42,411 nt of DNA from Acidimicrobiaceae bacterium (GTDB taxonomy: Bacteria > Actinomycetota > Acidimicrobiia > Acidimicrobiales > Ilumatobacteraceae): NCBI GenBank assembly GCA_947505655.1, contig CANNMD010000005.1, positions 1-42,411 on the forward strand, read 5' to 3'. The position numbers and the translations under genes were made by a program. Below are positions 8,061-16,700 of the stretch, in pieces. The notes under the pieces were generated by a model. That model made no database searches, was not told the origin of the DNA, and was given only the letters and a program-made list of their open reading frames with translations. Within the stretch, counting starts at the first letter, position 1, and each line of letters starts with the position of its first letter.

Positions 8061-8981
8061 TCAGCCCAGCCAGGCCACCACTGCTGCGGCTACTTGTTCG
8101 CCGGCATCGTCCTGGATGAAGTGGCCAGCTGGCGAGAAGGTCTGGTGTGGTTGCCCCGCTGCTCCCGGGATGCGATCGACAAACGTCGATTGGGTAGCGC
8201 CAAACACCGGATCGTCGGGCGCCCACAACACGAGTACCGGCTTGGTCCACGCCTCGAGTACACGCCATGCAGCAAGGTTGGCCTCGACCGCCGGGTTGTC
8301 GGTAGAGGTTGGCACCAACAGCGGAAACTGTCGCGGCCCAGCCATGTATGTCTCGTCAGGGTACGGCGCCTGATACGCCTGCACCTCGGCATCGCTGAGT
8401 TCACGCGCCAGGGCCGACAGCTGCAGGATTCGGCCGCAATGCATCTCGGCCATCTTCTGCGAAGCGTTTTGCCAACGCATAAACCCATCGCCCATCGGCG
8501 ACCCAACGGGAAGCGCCGTGTTCGTGATGATGAGCCGACCGAACAAGCCGGGGCTCTCGGCCGCGACGCGCAGGCCAATGAGCCCGCCCCAGTCTTGACA
8601 AAACAACGTGAGGTCGCTGAGGCCCAGCGCGTTGACGAACTCAGTCACCCATGCCACATGCCCCGTATAGGTATAGGCGCTGCGGTCGACGGGCTTGTCG
8701 GAACGACCAAAGCCGATGAGGTCGGGCGCAATCACTCGATACCCAGCGGCCACAAGCGTAGGAATCATTCGCCGATAGAGATAGCCCCACGTTGGCTCGC
8801 CGTGCAGCAGCAACAACGTGGTGGCCCCAACCGGACCTTCGTCGACATAGGCCATTCGCAAGCCGTCGACATCGAGGTAATGGGCGGCGTATGGCCAATC
8901 GACAAGACCGACGAAGCGATCATCGGGAGTGCGCACGAAGTCGATTCCGGACGCGGATTGAAGGCGCTCAGCAGCAGTCAT
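8061..8981 (-). CDS. haloalkane dehalogenase (alpha/beta hydrolase)
   Basis: LLLHGEPTWGYLYRRMIP, LFCQDWGGLIGLR (Asp nucleophile + Trp), VLWAPDDPVFG, SPAGHFIQDD. Start MTAAERLQ at 8981. Confidence 0.88.
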   Translation of the reverse strand: MTAAERLQSASGIDFVRTPDDRFVGLVDWPYAAHYLDVDGLRMAYVDEGPVGATTLLLLHGEPTWGYLYRRMIPTLVAAGYRVIAPDLIGFGRSDKPVDRSAYTYTGHVAWVTEFVNALGLSDLTLFCQDWGGLIGLRVAAESPGLFGRLIITNTALPVGSPMGDGFMRWQNASQKMAEMHCGRILQLSALARELSDAEVQAYQAPYPDETYMAGPRQFPLLVPTSTDNPAVEANLAAWRVLEAWTKPVLVLWAPDDPVFGATQSTFVDRIPGAAGQPHQTFSPAGHFIQDDAGEQVAAAVVAWLG

Positions 8982-9042
8982 GGATCGACTTTGCCACACA
9001 ACGCCCCAGCGAGCGAATTCGGCACCATTGAGCGACGCTGGG

Positions 9043-10338
9043 CTAACGAGTCTTCTTCTCTGCCGCTTGTGCACGCAGGGCTCGGGCCCTCGCCACCACC
9101 GACGCAGGGGCAGGAGCGTCGTAGCCACGTAAGAGCAAGCCAACAGCGCTCACGGTGTCGCGCGGGCTGGCGCTGAAATCATTGAGCGCCAATAGCCACG
9201 CACCCGTGCTGACAGCGGCAACGGCGATACCTGCTGCGAGTCCTGCACCGCCGCCAGCTGTGACGCCAGCAACAATGGCAGCAGTATTTGCGGCGATGAG
9301 CACCACCAGGGTGACAAACACCGTTGCCGTCTCAAACTGGTTCGAGGTCTTGTCGAGATGCACGTCGCGATGCTGGCCAACGCCAGGGGTGCTGCGGTGG
9401 ATCATGCGCAGTGGCGAGGTAACGCTTCGCGCTGCCATCGGCGCCCAAAAGGCATAGACAACCGAGACGAGAAAGACGAACCGAAACGGAAAGCCCCCGG
9501 CGAACTTGCCGTTGCTGGGGTCTTCGCGCACCGCTTGGTCAACCAGGCCCGAGGCCGCGAGTGTGACCACCGTGGTGGCGATCAGCAGCAACAGTGCCTT
9601 GGCATAGCGCAAGACCAAGGTGCGAATGGCCAGCACATGGCGCGCCATCAACGCTTCGGTGCGGGCGACATCGTGGGCCAATGTGCGGTCACGGTTGAGG
9701 CCAGCAAGGCGAAACGCCTGACGGACACGCTCATTGTCGCCGGCCACGCCCTCTTCGGCCACGACTCCCCACACATCGTGGGTGCGCGTATCGAATCGAT
9801 CACGCCAACCGTTGTCGTCGGTGCTGCGCGGCACCAACAGGCCGCGAGTCCATTCGTCGTCGCGGCCATCGGCGAGGAGTCGCTCGGTCTCCGCGCTGAG
9901 TTCGTCGTTGTTGAAACCCAAGCCCGGGATGATAAACCGCGGGTTGAACACCACGCGTTTCGAATCGTCGGGGCTATCGGGATGAGCACCAAAGGTGTTG
10001 CTGGTGAAGTAGAACGCCAAGAGGTCGCCGACCAGCAAGTAGATAGCGGGCACCGGCAACAAGATGACCAAGGTGGCAGCGATTCCGAGCGCCACGGTGG
10101 CCAGAAGGTTTTGGTGAGAGTCGTACAACGAGATGAGGATCGTCATCATCTTGGGGAACGCGTCGCGCAGGAACAGCGGCATCAGCAAGATGAGCGCAGA
10201 ACCACCCAGCAGGGCCTGTGCGACTCGATGAATCGTGGACAGGCGAACCTCGCTGCGCTGCAAAAAGGCGCGCATCGCACCTCGGGACTCTTCGTCGCTG
10301 ACCCTTGGCCCCGAATGGACGACTGGCTGATCACTCAC
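9043..10338 (-). CDS. uncharacterised multi-pass membrane protein (431 aa)
   Basis: Long ORF with codon bias matching neighbours; three pairs of hydrophobic segments with a long polar region between the first and second pair. No family recognised. Confidence 0.8.
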   Translation of the reverse strand: MSDQPVVHSGPRVSDEESRGAMRAFLQRSEVRLSTIHRVAQALLGGSALILLMPLFLRDAFPKMMTILISLYDSHQNLLATVALGIAATLVILLPVPAIYLLVGDLLAFYFTSNTFGAHPDSPDDSKRVVFNPRFIIPGLGFNNDELSAETERLLADGRDDEWTRGLLVPRSTDDNGWRDRFDTRTHDVWGVVAEEGVAGDNERVRQAFRLAGLNRDRTLAHDVARTEALMARHVLAIRTLVLRYAKALLLLIATTVVTLAASGLVDQAVREDPSNGKFAGGFPFRFVFLVSVVYAFWAPMAARSVTSPLRMIHRSTPGVGQHRDVHLDKTSNQFETATVFVTLVVLIAANTAAIVAGVTAGGGAGLAAGIAVAAVSTGAWLLALNDFSASPRDTVSAVGLLLRGYDAPAPASVVARARALRAQAAEKKTR

Positions 10339-10413
10339 TTGTCACCTCGCTGATCTGCCAACAATAGTAAAGGTGCTGCTCAACGCACGCCATCGAACGT
10401 GGCGGACGCCGAC

Positions 10414-11331
10414 TCAGTGGTGGTGATGCCCGTGGCCGTGGTCGCTGCGAATCGCGGCGATCAGGCAATCGTCGAGGTGCGTGGAGCACGGCTCGCATTC
10501 GAGTTCGAGGGTGGCGTGACCAATGGCGAAGTCGTGCGCCAGCACTGCCTTGATGCTCTCGCCAACACGTTGGGCTTCTTCGAGCGTTGGATGACCATCG
10601 AGCACCACGTGCGCGGACAACGCTCGCATCGCGCTCGACAGACTCCAGACATGCAGATCGTGCAGGCTCTCGACACCATCGACGGCCCCAACAGCGTGGG
10701 TCATTGCCTCAACATCAAGTGAAGCTGGAGTTGCCTCCATCAAGATGTCGGTGGTGTGCATCAGCAGCCTTACGGCCCGCCACCCGATGACCAGACCAAT
10801 CAGAATTGAGACCAACGGATCGAGCCAATAGGAACCATTACTTACGTACATCACGAGACCGGCCACCACCACGCCTGCCGACGCAGCAGCGTCGCCGACC
10901 ATGTGCAACACGGCCGAACGCATGTTGACATCGCCGGAATGATCGTTCAGAAGAACTGCCGCGGATCCGTTCGCGAGGAGAGCGGCCGCAGCAGCGAAAA
11001 CCACGATCAAACCCTCGACATGATGCGGATGGGTAAAGCGCCGCACCGCTTCGAAAATGATGAACGACGATGCAATCAAGATCAACGCTGCATTGGCTTG
11101 CGCGGCAAGAATGCCGGAGCGGTGATAGCCGAATGATCGCTTGGCAGTGGGCGACCTACGAACGAGCTGCACGGCCCAGAGCGAAATCAGCAGCGCCCCA
11201 ACGTCGGTGAAATTATGACCTGCATCGGCGAGCAAACCGAGTGAGTGCGCTCGGATTCCGACGCTGACCTGCATCGCGATGATGACCACGTTGAGCACGA
11301 CAGCAATCTTGAGACGCTTCGCTTGGGTCAC
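10414..11331 (-). CDS. cation diffusion facilitator (CzcD/ZitB-like) transporter
   Basis: LLADAGHNFTDVGAL and HMVGDAAASAG metal-site motifs; His-rich C-terminus HGHGHHHH. Confidence 0.93.
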   Translation of the reverse strand: MTQAKRLKIAVVLNVVIIAMQVSVGIRAHSLGLLADAGHNFTDVGALLISLWAVQLVRRSPTAKRSFGYHRSGILAAQANAALILIASSFIIFEAVRRFTHPHHVEGLIVVFAAAAALLANGSAAVLLNDHSGDVNMRSAVLHMVGDAAASAGVVVAGLVMYVSNGSYWLDPLVSILIGLVIGWRAVRLLMHTTDILMEATPASLDVEAMTHAVGAVDGVESLHDLHVWSLSSAMRALSAHVVLDGHPTLEEAQRVGESIKAVLAHDFAIGHATLELECEPCSTHLDDCLIAAIRSDHGHGHHHH

Positions 11332-11373
11332 GGCCCGAACTCTACAGACCGTGACGCACGGCAGCCGACGCTC

Positions 11374-12306
11374 TCAGCGCTGCGCAAGCAACGCGCGTAG
11401 CCGTGCGTCGGGCGCTGGCCGAGCGCCGATCTGCTCAATCACCCAAGCCGACACACGCGTTGCGAAGCGAGCAGCTTCGAGCGCTGAGCCGCTCACGAGA
11501 TAGTGCGCCAGAAAGGAGCCGGCAAACGAGTCTCCGGCCCCGGTGGCATCGACCAAGTTGTTCGTTGCGGGCGGAATATGGGTATCGATGTCGTTCTGAT
11601 GCACGAACGAGCCGTCGGCATCGAGCTTGAGAACCACCAGCGCGCCCGGATACAGCACCGTGAGTTGCTGCGCGATAGCGGCTGGCTCGGTGAGCCCAGT
11701 GAGAATCGAGCCCTCTTCGAAGTTGGGCAGCAAGATGTCGATTCCGAGGTCTTGAGTGACCTTCAAGAATTGAGCCACGCCCATCTGCTCGATCATCTGA
11801 AACGAGCCAGGGTCGAACGACAGCGTTGCCCCCGCAGCCTTGGCGATATGCGCAGCGGTGCGAGCCGCCGACCGAGGTGGATCGGTGAAGAACGACCACG
11901 CGGTGAGATGAAGATGGCGCGTTTCGGCGATGGATGCTCGTGGCAGCTCGGAGGACAAGAGATAGAAGTCGGCGCCACGGCCGGAAACCATTGACCGCTC
12001 GCCGGAGTGATCGACAAACACGGCCACAGACCCGGTGAGATGCGCATCGGTCTCGACGAGATACGCCTTCACCTTTTCTTGGTCAAGGTTCTCTTGCGCA
12101 AGTTGTCCGAACCTGTCGCGACCGATCTTGCCGACGAACAGCGTGTCCATACCGCTGCGAGTTGCCCACACGGCCACATTGGCCGCACTGCCGCCCGGCG
12201 TGAGCATGACCTCGCCAAAGGTGTCGCCACCCTTTTTGAGTTCGGTGTTGGTTTGGATCAGAACATCCCAGGCGAAGTCACCCAGCACACACATCGAGGT
12301 CGCCAT
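11374..12306 (-). CDS. PfkB-family carbohydrate/nucleoside kinase
   Basis: VLGDFAWDV, GGSAANVAVWATRSG, and C-terminal NNLVDATGAGDSFAGSFLAHYL signature. Start near 12306; the ORF track extends to 12588. Confidence 0.9.
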   Translation of the reverse strand: MATSMCVLGDFAWDVLIQTNTELKKGGDTFGEVMLTPGGSAANVAVWATRSGMDTLFVGKIGRDRFGQLAQENLDQEKVKAYLVETDAHLTGSVAVFVDHSGERSMVSGRGADFYLLSSELPRASIAETRHLHLTAWSFFTDPPRSAARTAAHIAKAAGATLSFDPGSFQMIEQMGVAQFLKVTQDLGIDILLPNFEEGSILTGLTEPAAIAQQLTVLYPGALVVLKLDADGSFVHQNDIDTHIPPATNNLVDATGAGDSFAGSFLAHYLVSGSALEAARFATRVSAWVIEQIGARPAPDARLRALLAQR

Positions 12307-12387
12307 GTCTCGACACGCTAGTGGTTCGTGTCGGTCCGCGGCCCGGTCGTCGACATTGCCTGCCCGGGCACCAGTCATAATGACGCC

Positions 12388-13479
12388 ATGCCTCAGATCG
12401 CCGCACTCAGCGAAACCTATATACAAGCGCGCCAAGCGTTTCTCAATGCAGCCAGTTCGGCGGGTGCCCGAATCGAACACCACGTGCATCCGCTCACCGG
12501 CCCGTCGGGTGAAGAACTTGCCGTAGACGTCGCCGAACTCGGACCCGCCGGCGCAACCAACGTGGTCGTTGTGTTCTCGGCAACGCATGGGGTTGAGGGC
12601 TATTGCGGTTCAGCGTTGCAGCGGCATTGGCTCGATCACCACGCGAGCGAACTGCCCGACTCCGTCGGGCTGATCATGGTGCATGCGCTCAATCCCTACG
12701 GCTTCGCATGGGTGCGTCGGGTCAACGAAGACAACGTCGACCTGAACCGCAACTTCCTCGATTGGTCGCAAACGCCGCCTGCAAACACCGATTACGACCG
12801 CATCGCCGAGCTCGTTGTGCCCGGCGACTGGAGCGAAGCGACCCAGGCGGCCTCGTTCACTGCGTTGCTCGAGTTGGCAAACGAAATCGGCCTCGATCGG
12901 ATGCAGGGGGTCGTGAGCGGCGGCCAATACAGCAATCCAACCGGCGTGTTCTATGGCGGCGCCGAACCTGTGTGGTCGCACCAGTGGTTGCGCTCTTGGG
13001 CGACATCGCGCCTCGCAAACGTGGAACAACTCACGATTATCGACCTACACACGGGCTTGGGACCGTCGGGGCACGGCGAACTTATCGGCAGCGAACCAAC
13101 GAGCAGCGAGATGCACCGCCGCGCCGAGCAGATCTGGGGCGATGTGCGCTCAATGCTCGACGGCGACAGCGTTTCGGCGGCGCTCAGCGGCGACTGGTTG
13201 GCCATCGTCAACGAACTTGCACCACACGCTGCTACCGCAGCAGTGGCGCTTGAGTTCGGCACGGTTGATCCAATCACGGTGCTGCAGGCGCTGCGCGCCG
13301 ATGCGGTGCTGCACGCCCACGGCGACCCCCTCGGCGCCGAGGCTGGCGATATTCGCGCTCAGGTACGCGCAGCATTCGCTGATGATCGCCCCGCGTGGGT
13401 CGCTGATGTCTGGTCACGGTTTCGCGAGGTACTCACCCAAGCGCTCACTCACGCAGGCGGAGCGCGACCGAGGCAGTGA
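12388..13479 (+). CDS. DUF2817 / M14-like metallopeptidase family protein
   Basis: FSATHGVEGYCGS, NPYGFAWVRRVNEDNVDLNRNFLDW, DLHTGLGPSGHGELI: zinc-site layout of the DUF2817/M14 group. Confidence 0.83.
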   Translation: MPQIAALSETYIQARQAFLNAASSAGARIEHHVHPLTGPSGEELAVDVAELGPAGATNVVVVFSATHGVEGYCGSALQRHWLDHHASELPDSVGLIMVHALNPYGFAWVRRVNEDNVDLNRNFLDWSQTPPANTDYDRIAELVVPGDWSEATQAASFTALLELANEIGLDRMQGVVSGGQYSNPTGVFYGGAEPVWSHQWLRSWATSRLANVEQLTIIDLHTGLGPSGHGELIGSEPTSSEMHRRAEQIWGDVRSMLDGDSVSAALSGDWLAIVNELAPHAATAAVALEFGTVDPITVLQALRADAVLHAHGDPLGAEAGDIRAQVRAAFADDRPAWVADVWSRFREVLTQALTHAGGARPRQ

Positions 13480-13488
13480 CCTGGCCGA

Positions 13489-13500
13489 GGTACTAGTACC
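13489..13500. repeat. 12-bp perfect palindrome GGTACTAGTACC
   Basis: Direct reading; just downstream of the DUF2817 stop codon, in the intergenic region before the large surface-protein gene. Confidence 0.5.
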
Positions 13501-13614
13501 ACCACGCCTACCGAGGGCCTTCTGAGTAGCCGAATGAAAATAGTGCCAGTTTTGGTGCCATTAAATGCCGATTTTAAGTCAAACAGTGTGGCATCGAGGA
13601 CTTATTGACCGAGA

Positions 13615-13640
13615 GTCGTACGACCTTTGTACGACAAAGG
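13615..13640. promoter_or_regulatory. compound palindrome upstream of the large secreted protein
   Basis: GTCGTACGAC (13615-13624) abuts CCTTTGT-ACG-ACAAAGG (13624-13640); both inverted repeats are perfect. Confidence 0.45.
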
Positions 13641-13764
13641 ACACAGCCGTAGTGCCATGCGATGCGGACTAATGCTCCATTGCTGCTGAAGCCGCGAACG
13701 TTCAATCTGATGGGTACCAGGTGCAGGTCTCGCGAGAGAGCTGAAAAAGATAGGAAACCTCCAG

Positions 13765-16700
13765 ATGCATGTCAACGACAGGATCAGTTTCGACCGATCA
13801 GCAAAAGCAGCCCACCAATCGCCAGCCACTCGGCGGCGGCGGTTGACCTGTGTCACCGTGGCGGCAACGCTGTTCGGGGCAGGATTCATCCTGCCCACAT
13901 CGGGCGGCACCGCTGGCGCCGTGTTGACGGTGAACGAACCCCCAGTCACGGGCACCATCGTGTCGTTCCCGGCACGCGACTTCATCTCGGCCGCAAGTTG
14001 GGCCAGCTATCCCTTCGTCGACGTCGAAGTGCTCCGAGGCGGCCAACGGGTTGGCATCGCCCACAACCTCGCTCCAGAGGTACCGTCAGGCCTCGTTGAG
14101 GTGAACCACCCAGGCGGTGCATGCTGGGACACCACCACGCCAAACATTGTCGGCGGCGACGTCGTCCGCGTCACGGCGTTAGACGCCGCTGGTGTGCCGG
14201 TGTTCGTCGATCAGACCACCACTGCCAAAATCAACGTCACTGCAACAGTTCATGGCACGGGTCCTGGCCGCGTCGAGATGAGCGGCACCGCCTTCAATCT
14301 CGATGGCACGCCAATGCCAGTCGTGCAGTTGGAAGCCGGCGCACTCAGCGGCTCGCAGGCCCGCTTCACGGGTGGCGACTTTGTCAACCAGCGCCTCATC
14401 CGTACCGTCGCCGCAGACACGCTCGCCAGCGTCGGACGCGCGCTCACCACCGACGGGGCCGGCAACTGGACCGCCATCTGGACCGAACTCAACGCCGTCG
14501 ACATGGCGCTCGCTCTCGACAGCGAAAGCCAGATTTCTTGGATCGGTGGCGGCACCGGCAGCACCATTTTCGAAGTGGGAGCAGCCATTGCGCCGGGCCC
14601 ATTTACCGCTGCGTGTAACGCGCCGCTCGCTGGACCAGCCGTTTCGACCAACGTCGCATCGGTCTTGCTCCCAGCAACCACCGTTGGTTCGGCTTCGGCT
14701 GCCAGCGTGGTTCGCGTGACCAACGCTGGTTTCGGCACCGACCCGTCAACCAATCTCGTTGTGTCGTCGGTGGCATCGAACAGCGATCAGTTCGCCGTGA
14801 CCAACACCTGCGCCGGCACCCCAGTGGCCGTTGGCGCTGGCTGCGACGTGAGCATCGTGTTCAACCCAACATCGGTCACGCCTTCGCAACTCAAGAACGC
14901 AACGATCACCATCCTCAGCAACGCCGGCAACTCAACGGTGTCAATCGACGCCACTGGCTATGCACTCAACGCCGGCCAGCTGGCCGCAGTGCTCGTGGCT
15001 CAACCCACAACGCTGGACTTCGGAACACGCGCATCCGGCAACACATCGCCCGAGCAAAGCATTTCGATCCTCAACATCGGCAACGTCTCGGCAGCGAACG
15101 CCACCGGAACCTTCGCGGGCTCCACCGACTTCGCGGGCACCGCAGGCTGCGCCGAGATCCAGGCTGGCCAGTCATGCACAGGCACAATCACTTTCACACC
15201 GGGCGGCGAAGGCCCACGTAGCGGCTCGCTCGATGTAAGCGCATCGTTCACCGACGAGAACGGCGCCACCCAATCGGCGTCGGCCTCGATTCCGTTGACA
15301 GGCCAAGGCTTGCTGACCGGCAACATTGTTCCATTCCCTCACGATCCAATCGCCTTGAACTCGTTTATCGATCGCGACTTCGTGTCGCTGCTCGGTTTCG
15401 AACCCGGCGAGGTCGTCACTGTTCAGATCATTCGTCACGGAGTCGTTATCGGGAACGCCTCGAGCATTGCTGCCGCTGACGGCATCGCCGAAGTGAACCA
15501 TCCAGGTGGTCAGTGTTGGGAAGGCACCACACCCGACATTCGCGCCAATGATGTGTTGCGTGTTACCCGTGCTGATGGCCGGGTCTACGTAATGACCAAC
15601 GCCGACGTGCGGGTGACCCAAAAGGCACGTGAGACGTCGGCCGGCAGCGGCATCGTGGCGATGAGGGGTTACGCACGTGACCTCGCCACCGGCGGCCCAC
15701 TTGCGTTGAGCTCCATCGAGGCTCGTCTCATCGCCTCTAGCAGGAACCCGTTCGCTATCAATGGTCGTCGTGCACTCACCAGCGCCGATGCCCTCACCCA
15801 CGCCACGCTGACCTTCGATCCAGTGGATGCCGTCACCAACCCTGACGGCGCGAACTGGACCGCAACGTGGGACTTCAACGCATCACCCAATGTTGCCGCC
15901 GACATAGCCCTTGCTGGCTCAGAGCAGAACCGTCTGTTGTGGCTCGGCCGTGACCCAGTGGCGCTCACCGAACTCACCTTCGCCGAGAACGCCCCAGCAG
16001 TCGCCAATGGCCCAAGCGCACCGTGCGCCGCACCAGCCGAGGCCCCTTCGGCAGGCATCGCCGTGATGACCCCATCGAACACCTTCCCAGCATTGGGAGT
16101 CGGAACCACCGGCGACCGCACCTACTCGGTTCGTAACATCGGCACTGCACCGTTGGCGATCAGCTCGATCACCTTCGCAGGCAGTAACCCAGGCGACTTC
16201 AGCTTGGTCGGCGCTGTGCCAGCAACAGTGGCCCCTGGCAGCAACGCAACCTTCACGGTGCGCTTCTCGCCACAGGTAGTCAACGTGGCTGGCGCCCGCA
16301 GCGCCATCGTGCAGATCAACGACAACGCCGTGGGCTCGCCCCATACGGCAATGGCTACTGGTCTCGCAGTGCGAACGGTTGTGCCAAGCGCGTTGATGAC
16401 TCCCGCATCACTCACGTTCGGCGACACTCAGGTAGGCGTCACCTCTGACCCACAGATCATCACCGTGACCAACGAAGGTGCAGCCGACCTCGAGTTCGCA
16501 GGCATCGGCGTCAGCAACACCACCGTGGCCACCTCGGCTATTGACTTCCATGTCAATAGCGACGCTGCTGACGCATGCAAGACAACCCAGACGGTGCCTG
16601 CCGGCGGGTCGTGCACAATCACCGCAACGTTCACACCATCGGCTGTGAACAACCGCAGCGCCACCCTCACCATCAGCACCAATGACCCTGGTGGCGACAA

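Noticed and set aside
8094-9176. 360-aa plus-strand ORF
   Set aside because: Antisense to the haloalkane dehalogenase gene; its translation shows no family motifs and is a by-product of high GC.
9358-10353. 331-aa plus-strand ORF
   Set aside because: Antisense to the 431-aa membrane protein; composition is typical of a GC-rich shadow ORF.
13641-13764. Possible riboswitch in the leader of the surface-protein gene
   Set aside because: Compared from memory with c-di-GMP-I (GEMM), ydaO and cobalamin consensus elements; no matching core seen. Only simple palindromes remain.
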